Below are positions 1 through 7,584 of a stretch of 64,000 nucleotides of DNA, in pieces; the stretch's first letter is position 1; each line of letters opens with the position of its first letter. The stretch covers positions 1 to 64,000 of the forward strand of contig UQLC01000003.1 of the NCBI GenBank assembly GCA_900541795.1. The letters are read 5' to 3'. The stretch is from an uncultured Collinsella sp. Its GTDB lineage: Bacteria; Actinomycetota; Coriobacteriia; Coriobacteriales; Coriobacteriaceae. Made by a program: the position numbers and the translations under genes. The notes below the pieces were generated by a model. The model was given only the letters and a program-made list of their open reading frames with translations, ran no database searches and was not told the DNA's origin.

Positions 1-4
1 TTCT

Positions 5-76
5 AAGTTGCGGTGAAATAGGGACTGTTTTTGCTGGTAAAAGGCCTAATTAATCCCTATTTCACCGCAAGTTTTA
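5..76. repeat. R1 palindromic repeat, copy 1
   Basis: The arm TTGCGGTGAAATAGGGA (8-24) pairs with its reverse complement at 54-70. The same palindrome occurs at 1143-1211 and 52315-52382. This copy lies just downstream of the minus-strand gene that ends at 91. Confidence 0.85.
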
Positions 77-90
77 ATCAGTTGTTGGGA

Positions 91-1074
91 TTACTTCACC
101 TCGACGGGCTTGGCGCCGGGATAGCGGTCCTCAAAGTCCTGACGGTACTTGTTGCTGTTGGTTCCCGGCTCGTTGTCGCGTGCCAGTGGCGCCACGATTT
201 CGTCTTTATGGTCCGCGGGCTTTGCGTACTTTAGGCTAATCTCCCAGGCATCGCAGATCGCGTCGATGCGGTTGTCCAGGTCGTCATACAGGGCAACGAT
301 GTCTTTCCAGGAACTGTAGTTCTTAGAGCTCATGGGGACGTCCAGGTCCTCGACGATATCGTAGTACTGCTCGATGGTGTCTTCCGTGCGCTCGGCGACG
401 TCGGTGAGATTTTGACGGGCGGTACGATCTTCTTCCAGATAGCTGCCATTGAAGGCCTGCGCGCAGGCACGGACCTGGCTATCGAGATCTTCGAGCAGGT
501 CGTAGTATTCGCTCAGGCGACGGTAGAGGTTCTGCTCGGAGAGGGTTGCCTGGCTGCCATCCTCGTCGTCCTCGTCGTCATCGTCAAAAAGGCTATTGGG
601 GTCGTCGAGAGGCTTGAGGTCATCATCGTCAACATCATGGTGCAGCTTAGTAATCTCGGCAGTCGTTTGCGTGGCGGCGTTGTCGAAAGGCTTGATCACA
701 AAGAAAATGACCAGGGCGATGATGATTGCCACCAGCACAACGATAACGGCGATAAGCGCCTTGGTGCTGCTCTTTTTGGCGGCGGGGGCCTGCGGTGAAT
801 CAGGCGCGTACGTAGATGCCGGTTGCTGTTGGGGCGGGGTGTCCGCGACGGGTATGCGCTGCGTCGTTTCGACCGCTGCGGGGCTGGCGGCGGGGTCGGG
901 GCGATAGGCGAGGGGGTCGTCCGGCTTAGCTTGCGGCGTATCGAGGAAGCCGGTCTGCTCAAACGCGGGTTGGCCATTGCTTGCGGTTGTCTGCTCAACG
1001 GGTGCACCGCATGAGGTGCAGAACTTGGCATCATCTGCAAGAAGTTTGCCGCACGAGGCGCAATACCGAGACAT
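91..1074 (-). CDS. zinc-ribbon membrane protein, function unknown
   Basis: A protein of 327 residues. It opens with a zinc ribbon of two CxxC pairs (CASC near residue 4, CTSC near residue 20), followed by a Pro/Ala/Gln-rich linker. One hydrophobic membrane segment lies near residues 100-120. After it comes a very acidic Asp/Glu stretch and a charged helical C-terminal region, probably outside the membrane. The start is ATG at 1074 because AAAGGAG sits just before it; an upstream in-frame GTG (1092) has no such site. Zinc-ribbon proteins of this layout are common in Gram-positive bacteria but have no defined reaction. The gene is flanked on both sides by R1 palindromes, so it may sit in a repeat-bounded block. 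No operon partner is seen. Confidence 0.8.
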   Translation of the reverse strand: MSRYCASCGKLLADDAKFCTSCGAPVEQTTASNGQPAFEQTGFLDTPQAKPDDPLAYRPDPAASPAAVETTQRIPVADTPPQQQPASTYAPDSPQAPAAKKSSTKALIAVIVVLVAIIIALVIFFVIKPFDNAATQTTAEITKLHHDVDDDDLKPLDDPNSLFDDDDEDDEDGSQATLSEQNLYRRLSEYYDLLEDLDSQVRACAQAFNGSYLEEDRTARQNLTDVAERTEDTIEQYYDIVEDLDVPMSSKNYSSWKDIVALYDDLDNRIDAICDAWEISLKYAKPADHKDEIVAPLARDNEPGTNSNKYRQDFEDRYPGAKPVEVK

Positions 1075-1142
1075 TGCCACTCCTTTCGCCACATTTCAAT
1101 GCAATACGACGATTATACCCAGCGTCCAAAATTCCCCATCAT

Positions 1143-1211
1143 AAGTTGCGGTGAAATAGGGACTGATTGAAGCTCTGAGACCGCCAAACAGTCCCTATTT
1201 CACCGCAACTT
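1143..1211. repeat. R1 palindromic repeat, copy 2
   Basis: A perfect 23-bp inverted repeat (1143-1165 and 1189-1211) with a 23-base spacer. It is followed directly by an R2 fragment at 1211-1232. It occupies the divergent gap between the zinc-ribbon gene and tmk. Confidence 0.9.
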
Positions 1212-1232
1212 TAGAACGTCCCCAATGACTAG
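1211..1232. repeat. R2 repeat fragment (GTCATTGGGGACGTTC family)
   Basis: The bases read TTAGAACGTCCCCAATGACTAG in part. The same motif is found inverted and doubled at 52395-52433 and as a palindrome at 57051-57119. Confidence 0.65.
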
Positions 1233-1320
1233 GCCCGATTTGGGGCGCGCCTGCCCCTGGGGTATCATGGCTTGGTTGATATATCTGCATTTACGCGCCT
1301 TATAGGAAGGGGCTGCGCTC

Positions 1321-2004
1321 ATGGCTTTTGAGCCCGCTCAACATAGCTTTATCACGCTCGAGGGCGTCGATGGTGCCGGCAAGTCCACGCAGGCGCGTCT
1401 GCTTGCCCGCGCGCTCGAACTCGCTGGCTACCAGGTTGTGAGCCTGCGCGAGCCGGGCGGCACCGCCATCAGCGAAAAGATCCGCGCTCTGCTGCTCGAC
1501 CCCGCCAATACGGCGATGGGCGACACCTGCGAGTTGCTGCTCTACGAGGCGGCGCGCGCTCAGTTGGTGCACGAGGTCATAGCTCCCGCCCTCGCGGCCG
1601 GCAAGGTGGTCCTGTGCGACCGCTTCTACGATTCCACGACCTGCTACCAGGCATTTGCCGACGGCCTCGATCGCCAGATAGTGTGCGATGCCAATAACCT
1701 GGCCGTCGCGGGAACACACCCGGCGCTCACGCTCGTCTACCACATCACGCCCGAGCAGGCGGCGCTACGCATGGCAGCCCGTGGCGCGGCAGATCGCATG
1801 GAGGCAAAAGGCATGACATTCCAGGAGCGTGTTTACCAGGGATTTTGCGCCATTGCTGCCGAGGAGCCAAACCGCGTAAAGCTCATCGACGCCACTGCGA
1901 CCGTCGAGGAAGTCTTCGAGAAGACGGTCGAGCAGATTCGCGCGTACGGTCTCGTCATTTCGCAAGATGCTGTCGCCGCCGCGCTTGCCAAGGAGGCCGA
2001 GTAA
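1321..2004 (+). CDS. tmk: thymidylate kinase
   Basis: A protein of 227 residues, phosphorylating dTMP to dTDP with ATP in the cytoplasm. The P-loop GVDGAGKST is near residue 15, the REPGGT motif follows, and the DRFYDST motif near residue 100 binds the nucleotide. Length is normal for the family. The start is supported by an AGGAAGGGG tract upstream. The next gene, holB, begins one base after the stop, so the two are surely co-transcribed. The tmk-holB-ricT order is the classical Gram-positive arrangement. Confidence 0.95.
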   Translation: MAFEPAQHSFITLEGVDGAGKSTQARLLARALELAGYQVVSLREPGGTAISEKIRALLLDPANTAMGDTCELLLYEAARAQLVHEVIAPALAAGKVVLCDRFYDSTTCYQAFADGLDRQIVCDANNLAVAGTHPALTLVYHITPEQAALRMAARGAADRMEAKGMTFQERVYQGFCAIAAEEPNRVKLIDATATVEEVFEKTVEQIRAYGLVISQDAVAAALAKEAE

Positions 2005-2005
2005 C

Positions 2006-3133
2006 ATGGCCCCCGCTCAGGCAAGCCTGCTGGCCAAGCTCGACACCCAAGAGCGCGTTCGCGATTTTTTGACCAACGCCGTCGCCAGCGGCCGCGCATC
2101 GCACGCCTACCTGTTTTTGGGCGCTCCCGGTGCCGGCAAGCTCGATGCCGCATGGGCGCTCGCCCAGGCCTTCCTGTGCGAGCAGGACGGCTGCGGAGCA
2201 TGCGACAGCTGCGTACGCGTTGCTCGGCATACGCATCCTGACGTGCACTATTACACGCCCGAGAGCGCCACAGGCTACCTCATTGCCCAGACCCGCGAGC
2301 TGCTCGATGACGTGCCGCTGGCGCCCATCCGTGCCAAGGCCAAGGTCTACATCATCGATCGTGCCGAGCAACTGCGCGCTAACACCGCCAACGCGCTGCT
2401 CAAGACACTCGAGGAGCCGCCCGAGGGCGTTATGTTCATCTTGTTGGGCACCTCGGCAGACGTGATGTTGCCCACCATCGTGAGCCGCTGTCAGTGCGTG
2501 CCGTTTCGGCTGGTGTCGCCCACCGTGGCCGCGCAGGCCGTGAGCCGCGCGACGGGTCAGGATCTCGCGCGTTGCCGCATGGCGGTCGCCGTGGCGGGAA
2601 GCCCCACACGCGGCATCGAGTTCCTTAAGAGTGCCGAGCGCCAGGATGCTCGCCGCCAAATGGTCCGCGCCATCGATTCGCTCATCGCTGCCGACGAGGC
2701 TGATGTGCTCAGCCGCGCCAAGTCGCTCATCGTCGCCGTTAAGGCGCCGCTCGCCGAGGTCAAGTCCACACAGGAAAAGGTGCTCGAGCAAAACGCCGAC
2801 TACCTGTCGCGTGGAGCATTGAAGCAGCTTGAGGACCGCAACAAGCGCGAACTCAACGCGCGCGAGCGTTCGGGTATCATGGAAGCGCTGGCGAGCGCGC
2901 GGACGCTCATGCGCGACGTGCTGCTGACGCTTCAGGACGAGGCAGCCGACGTGGTGAACGAAGACGTGCGCGACACGATCGGTCGGCTTGCCGCCGCGAC
3001 CAATGTTGCGGGTGCCACCCGGGCGCTCGAGGCAGTCGCGACCGCCGAGCGCAACATCGCCAGAAACGTTACTCCCCAGCTGGCCATCGAGGTCATGCTG
3101 TTCGATATCAGGAAGGCACTGAAATGCCGTTAG
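2006..3133 (+). CDS. holB: DNA polymerase III delta-prime subunit
   Basis: A protein of 375 residues, part of the clamp loader that places the beta clamp on DNA. It carries the AAA+ walker A motif GAPGAGK near residue 39, a four-Cys zinc module (C58, C63, C66, C69), and the IIDRAEQL walker B-like block. LLKTLEEPP and the SRC motif (sensor/arginine-finger region) follow. ATG at 2006 is chosen because it follows the tmk stop by one base and matches the family length; an upstream in-frame ATG (1967) overlaps tmk. The 3' end overlaps ricT by 10 bases. Confidence 0.93.
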   Translation: MAPAQASLLAKLDTQERVRDFLTNAVASGRASHAYLFLGAPGAGKLDAAWALAQAFLCEQDGCGACDSCVRVARHTHPDVHYYTPESATGYLIAQTRELLDDVPLAPIRAKAKVYIIDRAEQLRANTANALLKTLEEPPEGVMFILLGTSADVMLPTIVSRCQCVPFRLVSPTVAAQAVSRATGQDLARCRMAVAVAGSPTRGIEFLKSAERQDARRQMVRAIDSLIAADEADVLSRAKSLIVAVKAPLAEVKSTQEKVLEQNADYLSRGALKQLEDRNKRELNARERSGIMEALASARTLMRDVLLTLQDEAADVVNEDVRDTIGRLAAATNVAGATRALEAVATAERNIARNVTPQLAIEVMLFDIRKALKCR

Positions 3134-4824
3134 TCGTACCCGTTAAGTTTACCTACGCCTCGCGCGACCTGTGGTTCGATCCGCAGGATTTGGATATCCT
3201 CGAGGCCGATTATGCCATTTGCTCCACCGAGCGCGGAACCGAGATCGGCCTGGTCACGGCCGATCCCTTTGAGGTGCCGCAAGACGAGATCGGTCAGCCG
3301 CTCAAGCCCGTGCTGCGCGTGGCGAGCGACATCGACCTGCAGCTTGCCGACGACCTGGCCATCCAAGGCGACGAGGCGATGGTCGACTTCCGCCGCCTGG
3401 TCAAGGAGCTCGACCTCGAGATGAAGCCGGTCGGCGTCGAGTACCTGTTTGGCGGCGAGAAGGCCGTGTTCTACTTTGCGGCCGAGGAGCGCGTCGATTT
3501 TCGCCAGCTCGTCAAGGATCTGTCCTCGACGCTGCACATTCGCGTCGACATGCGCCAGATCGGCGTGCGCGACGAGACCCGCCTGGTGGGTGGCTACGCC
3601 CAGTGCGGACAGGAGCTCTGCTGCACGCGCTTTGGCGGACAGTTTGAACCCGTCTCGATTCGCATGGCAAAAGAGCAAGACCTGCCGCTCAATTCCTCCA
3701 AGATTAGCGGCGTGTGCGGCCGCCTGATGTGCTGCCTGCGCTATGAGTTCGAGGCGTACAAGGACTTTAAGAGCCGTGCGCCCAAAAAGAAGACGCTCAT
3801 CGATACGCCGCTTGGCAAGGCGCGTATCCAGGAGTATGACACGCCGCGTGAACAGCTGGTGCTGCGCTTGGAGAACGGCAAGGTCTTTAAGGTCAACCTG
3901 GCCGATATGACTTGCTCGGAGGGCTGCAAGAAGAAGGCTGCCGAGCAGGGCTGCAATTGCCGCCCCGATTGCGTGACACGCGATGTGCTCGAGCGCATCG
4001 AATCGCCCGAGATGCGCCTGGCGCTCATGGAACTCGATCGCGAGAACGGCGTCGACGTGGGCGATGGTCTGTCGAGTGCCGACCGTCTGGCCGGCACGTC
4101 GATGCCCAAGCGCCGTCGTCGCGATGCCGAATCCGATGCTCGCGCCGGTCAGGGTCAGGGCGAGGGCCGTGGCCGCGGAAAGGGCCGCGGCAAGGCCGAG
4201 GCGCCCGAGGCCGAGGAGGCCGCCGGTGGCCGTCGTCGTCGCAAGCGCGCGGGCTCGGGCGATGCCGGCGAGGCTGCAGCCGCGGGCAAGAACGCCTCTC
4301 GCGAGCGCGAGGTTCAGCAGCCCCAGCAGCAGAATCGCGGCGGTGGCATGAACCCCACACGTCGCCGCCGCCGTCATCTGTCGAGCGAGGAGCGCGAGGA
4401 CGCCTTCCGCGCCGCAGCTGCTCGCGAGTCTGGTGCCGCTTCCAAGGGCCCCTCGGCCTCCGATGCGCCTGCCGACAAGGGCGGCAAGTCACGTGGCGAG
4501 GAGGAGCGCGCGCCGCGTCCGCGCCGTCGCCATTCCTCGGGCGCGCAACAGAAGCCCTCAGTGCCCTCCGTGGCCGATCAGGTCTCGGATGGCGAGGTCA
4601 AGGTCACGCGCCGTCGTCCCGGAGATGGCGGGGGAGCGGCTGCCAAGGCTTCGCGTGGCGCCGCTCGCGACGAGCGCGAGCCGCGCGAGGATCGCGGTGG
4701 CGAGGGCTCGGCCGACCAGGGTCAAAAGCGCCGTCGCCGTCGCCGTTCCCGCAAGCCGCGCCAGGATGGTGGCGAGGGCTCGACCCCGTCTTCGTCCGCA
4801 CCACAACCGCCTGCCGGCGAATAA
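3124..4824 (+). CDS. ricT: PSP1/RicT family protein with long basic tail
   Basis: A protein of 566 residues. The first ~300 match the PSP1 family (Bacillus YaaT/RicT), which in B. subtilis forms the Y-complex that assists RNase Y-dependent mRNA processing and binds Fe-S clusters. Cysteines that fit this are C161, C166, C167, C198, C203 and C204, with a further Cys-rich patch near 265-281. The usual family length is about 275. Here about 235 extra residues follow, dominated by Arg, Gly, Ala, Glu and RRRR runs, predicted to be disordered and possibly RNA-binding. It overlaps holB by 10 bases, as expected for the tmk-holB-ricT operon. Confidence 0.88.
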   Translation: MPLVVPVKFTYASRDLWFDPQDLDILEADYAICSTERGTEIGLVTADPFEVPQDEIGQPLKPVLRVASDIDLQLADDLAIQGDEAMVDFRRLVKELDLEMKPVGVEYLFGGEKAVFYFAAEERVDFRQLVKDLSSTLHIRVDMRQIGVRDETRLVGGYAQCGQELCCTRFGGQFEPVSIRMAKEQDLPLNSSKISGVCGRLMCCLRYEFEAYKDFKSRAPKKKTLIDTPLGKARIQEYDTPREQLVLRLENGKVFKVNLADMTCSEGCKKKAAEQGCNCRPDCVTRDVLERIESPEMRLALMELDRENGVDVGDGLSSADRLAGTSMPKRRRRDAESDARAGQGQGEGRGRGKGRGKAEAPEAEEAAGGRRRRKRAGSGDAGEAAAAGKNASREREVQQPQQQNRGGGMNPTRRRRRHLSSEEREDAFRAAAARESGAASKGPSASDAPADKGGKSRGEEERAPRPRRRHSSGAQQKPSVPSVADQVSDGEVKVTRRRPGDGGGAAAKASRGAARDEREPREDRGGEGSADQGQKRRRRRRSRKPRQDGGEGSTPSSSAPQPPAGE

Positions 4825-4886
4825 CGTCCGTAAGCGGATGTAACCCGCCTGACCCCAGCACCTTTGGGTATCATGGCTCTACACCG

Positions 4887-4922
4887 ACAACCCTCCCTTC
4901 GCCTTCGCGTAGGGAGGGTTGT
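4887..4922 (+). promoter_or_regulatory. hairpin masking the comF ribosome binding site
   Basis: ACAACCCTCCC (4887-4897) pairs perfectly with GGGAGGGTTGT (4912-4922) across a 14-base loop. The 3' arm contains the only Shine-Dalgarno sequence of the gene starting at 4926. There is no T-run, so it is not a standard terminator. Confidence 0.7.
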
Positions 4923-4925
4923 GTC

Positions 4926-5732
4926 ATGAAGAGACATCTGAACGTATTGACTCGCTTGCAGGGGGCAGGCGTCCTACCGTTTGCGGACGAATTGCTACCG
5001 TTTGCCGAGCGCGCGACGTACGAGGCGCTCGAGGCGTTGTCGCCCACGCGATGCGCTGGCTGCGAGCGTTCCGGTGCGTTGATCTGCCAGGATTGTCTGG
5101 CATCGCTCGCGCTCATCGATCCGTGCCATAGCTGCATCCGATGTGGCGCCCCGTTTGGGGATTTGCTGTGCACCGAGTGTTCGGTCGAGGGCACGTCTTC
5201 GGCAATGGCCGAGGCGCTCGATCGCTGCCTGGCGTGTGCCGTCTACGCACATCCGCTGCCGCGCATCATCAGGGCGTACAAGGATGCGGGCGAGCGCCGC
5301 CTGGCACCGTATCTGGCGGAGCTACTCTACGACACTGCCTTGCATGCCCAGGCGGCAGCCCCCGATCGCTTAGGCGGTGTGCTGTCCGGCGCCGACGCGG
5401 TGGTATTTGTGCCCGCGACTGCGGCGGCGTTTCGGCGGCGTGGGTTCGACCATATGGAAGCAATCGCGCGTTCGTTTTGCGATCTTTCGGGCGTGCCGCT
5501 GCTCGACGCCCTCGTTAAGTACGGCCATGGTGACCAGCGCGAGCTCGGTCGCGATGAGCGCCGGGAACACGCTCGGGGTATGTACGAGACGGTCGAGGAT
5601 GTGCGCGGCCGCCGCCTGCTGCTCGTCGACGATGTCATTACCACGGGCGCGACCATGGCAGCGGCCTCGGCGGAGCTCAAGCGTGCCGGCGCCGCGGCAG
5701 TCGATGGTCTCGCTATCGCACGCGTTTGGTAG
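4926..5732 (+). CDS. comF: ComF family phosphoribosyltransferase-like protein
   Basis: A protein of 268 residues. The N-terminal half holds paired cysteines (C43/C46, C54/C57, C67/C70/C73, C82/C85) that look like a double zinc finger. The C-terminal half has the phosphoribosyltransferase loop LLLVDDVITTGATM near residue 225. ComFC proteins are needed for natural transformation in several bacteria, though the reaction is unknown. ATG at 4926 has GGGAGGG upstream. An open frame continues upstream to 3912 but only in the shadow of ricT. A nuclease-like gene follows 10 bases after the stop. Confidence 0.88.
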   Translation: MKRHLNVLTRLQGAGVLPFADELLPFAERATYEALEALSPTRCAGCERSGALICQDCLASLALIDPCHSCIRCGAPFGDLLCTECSVEGTSSAMAEALDRCLACAVYAHPLPRIIRAYKDAGERRLAPYLAELLYDTALHAQAAAPDRLGGVLSGADAVVFVPATAAAFRRRGFDHMEAIARSFCDLSGVPLLDALVKYGHGDQRELGRDERREHARGMYETVEDVRGRRLLLVDDVITTGATMAAASAELKRAGAAAVDGLAIARVW

Positions 5733-5742
5733 GGGTGGTTTT

Positions 5743-6852
5743 GTGGCAGTGAAGATTGAGCGGCGCAACGAGCCGACAAGCGAACAGCTAGCGGCTTCCG
5801 TAATCCTAACAGGCGCCTCGGCGCTACGCATGATGCGCGCCGAGCGCCGGCAGATGGGCTACATAAGCTGGAAGGACCTCGATCCCGATGAAGAGCGCCG
5901 TGTGCTGCGCACGTCGTCGCCCTCGACCGAGGACATCTATCTTCCCGACTTGGTGCGGATTGGGGCCGCAAGCGGCGAGGTGCAAGAGGATTTGTGCTTG
6001 CTGGTAGGGTCTGCAGCGCAGCGCCGCCGCATTCTTGGCGTGAGCTGGTCCGTATGCTCCGGGTTGCCCGCCGGCTCGATTCTAGAGGTGGAACCGGGGG
6101 TGTACAGTCTATCTCCCGAGGCCCTTTGTGTTGTCGTCGCCCGCGAGGTCGGCTGCATCCAGGCATTTGCCCTGGCTCAGGAGCTGTGCTCTAAGATTTC
6201 GCTGAGTGACCGCGGGAAGTATCTGCCTCCCTACACCTCGCCCGTTACGAATAAGCTTGCAAAGGACAAGGACCAGCCAGCAGACGTGGGCTACTTTGAG
6301 GTTGAGCCGGTGCTGACGCCCGATCGCCTGGCAGATTACCTTGCTGCATGCAAGGGGAATGTGGCCAAACAGCTGCGGCGGCTGTGTCCCTATCTGTCAG
6401 AAAACCTGCGCTCGCCCATGGAATGCATCATGCTCGCCATGTTTTCGCTTCGGTTTTCCTGTGGCGGATTTGCCTGCGGTCCCTTTAAGACCGACTACAA
6501 GATTGAGTTCGATGACCGCGCGCAGGCAATCTCGGGGATGCCGCATGCAGTTTGCGATGCGTATCAGGAAGCAGCCCGGTTTGACCTGGAATACAACGGT
6601 GAGCTGGGTCATTCCTCCCGGAGGGGACGTATCCATGATGAAAAACGCAACACGGGCTTGATTACTATGGGAATCGAGGTCGCGACGGTCAATAACGAGA
6701 TGCTCTGCGACATGGAGGCAATGGAGGCGCTCGCATGGCGCATCCACCAGCGCATGCGAAAGCGGTACCGGAATCGTGTCGATGCCCGCAGGAAAAAGCA
6801 AGAGGCGCTGCTTAACACGCTGCGGGCGTGTTTTGGGCTTAAACCCGCCTAA
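5743..6852 (+). CDS. hypothetical protein with nuclease-like C-terminal region
   Basis: A protein of 369 residues that I do not recognise as a named family. The C-terminal third carries DLEYNGELGH (from residue 281), then IHDEKRNTGLITMGIEV. This spacing of acidic residues, His and Asp-x-x-Arg resembles the DUF559/Vsr type of restriction-endonuclease-like fold, but the match is by eye only. The end is rich in Arg and Lys. GTG at 5743 is chosen for the AGGGGTGG just upstream. It lies 10 bases after comF and is probably co-transcribed. It could be a DNA-processing partner of ComF or the effector part of a defence gene. Confidence 0.6.
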   Translation: MAVKIERRNEPTSEQLAASVILTGASALRMMRAERRQMGYISWKDLDPDEERRVLRTSSPSTEDIYLPDLVRIGAASGEVQEDLCLLVGSAAQRRRILGVSWSVCSGLPAGSILEVEPGVYSLSPEALCVVVAREVGCIQAFALAQELCSKISLSDRGKYLPPYTSPVTNKLAKDKDQPADVGYFEVEPVLTPDRLADYLAACKGNVAKQLRRLCPYLSENLRSPMECIMLAMFSLRFSCGGFACGPFKTDYKIEFDDRAQAISGMPHAVCDAYQEAARFDLEYNGELGHSSRRGRIHDEKRNTGLITMGIEVATVNNEMLCDMEAMEALAWRIHQRMRKRYRNRVDARRKKQEALLNTLRACFGLKPA

Positions 6853-6886
6853 CAATGCTCTGAAACAGGGGGTTGGATATATGCTC

Positions 6887-7103
6887 TGGCCAAAATATAG
6901 CAAATATGAGTACTGCTACAAATTCAGTAACAGCAAAATCAGGGATTTTGGGACTGGAAGATGGGGTAAATTAGAAAGCTATTAAACAAATGTGGAATAT
7001 CCTGGCATCAATCTGACGTTATAGAGCGTGAAAACAGCTTGCAGAGCCAAAAACTCCTGCTACTAAATTGGTAACAGTACTCATATTTGCTATTTTTTGG
7101 CCA
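6887..7103. mobile_element. MITE-like element with 29-bp terminal inverted repeats
   Basis: TGGCCAAAATATAGCAAATA begins the left end (6887-6915). The right end (7075-7103) is its reverse complement with one mismatch. Weaker pairing extends about 18 more bases inward, reaching roughly 47 bases per arm. The interior is AT-rich without a convincing gene, in contrast to the GC-rich surroundings. Confidence 0.7.
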
Positions 7104-7224
7104 CGGCGCCCTAAGACGGGTGTGTTGGGGCTTTCCATAGGGGAGCGACGGGCTCAATCAGAGCGCGTGCGGCCCGTCCTGACCTGCGAAATCTGTACTC
7201 GCGATGCGAATAACGCCCCTAACC

Positions 7225-7253
7225 TTAAACTTTAGCTTGAACTTAGCTATAAT
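7225..7253 (+). promoter_or_regulatory. sigma-70 type promoter
   Basis: The -35 hexamer TTAAAC (7225-7230) and the perfect -10 hexamer TATAAT (7248-7253) are separated by 17 bases. Transcription would start near 7260, about 325 bases before the lipoprotein start. Confidence 0.75.
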
Positions 7254-7259
7254 GCGCTA

Positions 7260-7584
7260 CGTTCCTGCCAGGCTGTGGTTGCGGACGGACGAAATGCCCG
7301 TCCTAGTCCAAGACAGACGCGGTCAAAGGGATCCACGTAAGCGACCGCGTGCGCGCGGCGCGATCATGGCGCGTCCTAGATGTAAGCCGCACCGTCCGTT
7401 CTACTTTCTTTGGGGCAATACCGCCTCGCGGGCGAGCGGGCCAGTCGTGAAGGTGGCTGCGGCCTCCCGAGCAAACACCCCGGTGCGCAAGTGTGGGGTC
7501 AAATACCAGGTCAGCTGGTGGGAACAACCTGATATTCCGCGCAACGCACGGATCGTATACGACACAGAAGGCAGGGTAGTGGAC
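7260..7584 (+). ncRNA. candidate structured RNA or long structured leader
   Basis: This GC-rich gap between the promoter and the lipoprotein start is full of short stems: ACGCGGTC/GACCGCGT (7317-7324 with 7343-7350), GCGC/GCGC (7358-7373), ACCCC/GGGGT (7477-7499), and CCAG/CTGG (7506-7518). The 5' part CGGACGG can also pair with CCGTCCG near 7395. The frame stays open but the predicted peptide is Arg/Pro-rich junk before a clear signal peptide. Position between comF and hpf is where raiA-type RNAs are reported in related bacteria; assignment to that class is inference. Motifs of RNase P RNA, tmRNA and SRP RNA were looked for and not found. Confidence 0.35.

Noticed and set aside
3912..4925. 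Long upstream extension of comF
   Set aside because: It overlaps ricT in another frame and reads as Arg/Gly/Ser-rich nonsense; the strong ribosome site is at 4926.
6776..6985. 69-residue frame across the end of the nuclease-like gene
   Set aside because: It overlaps that gene and the MITE-like end, with no ribosome site or recognisable sequence.
7204..7584. N-terminal extension of the binding lipoprotein
   Set aside because: The added residues precede a complete signal peptide, and the promoter's expected start point lies inside the extension.
7260..7584. RNase P RNA, tmRNA or SRP RNA
   Set aside because: The conserved cores of these RNAs (such as GAGGAAAGTCC, the tmRNA TpsiC end, or GGAAGGAAGCAGCC) are not present.
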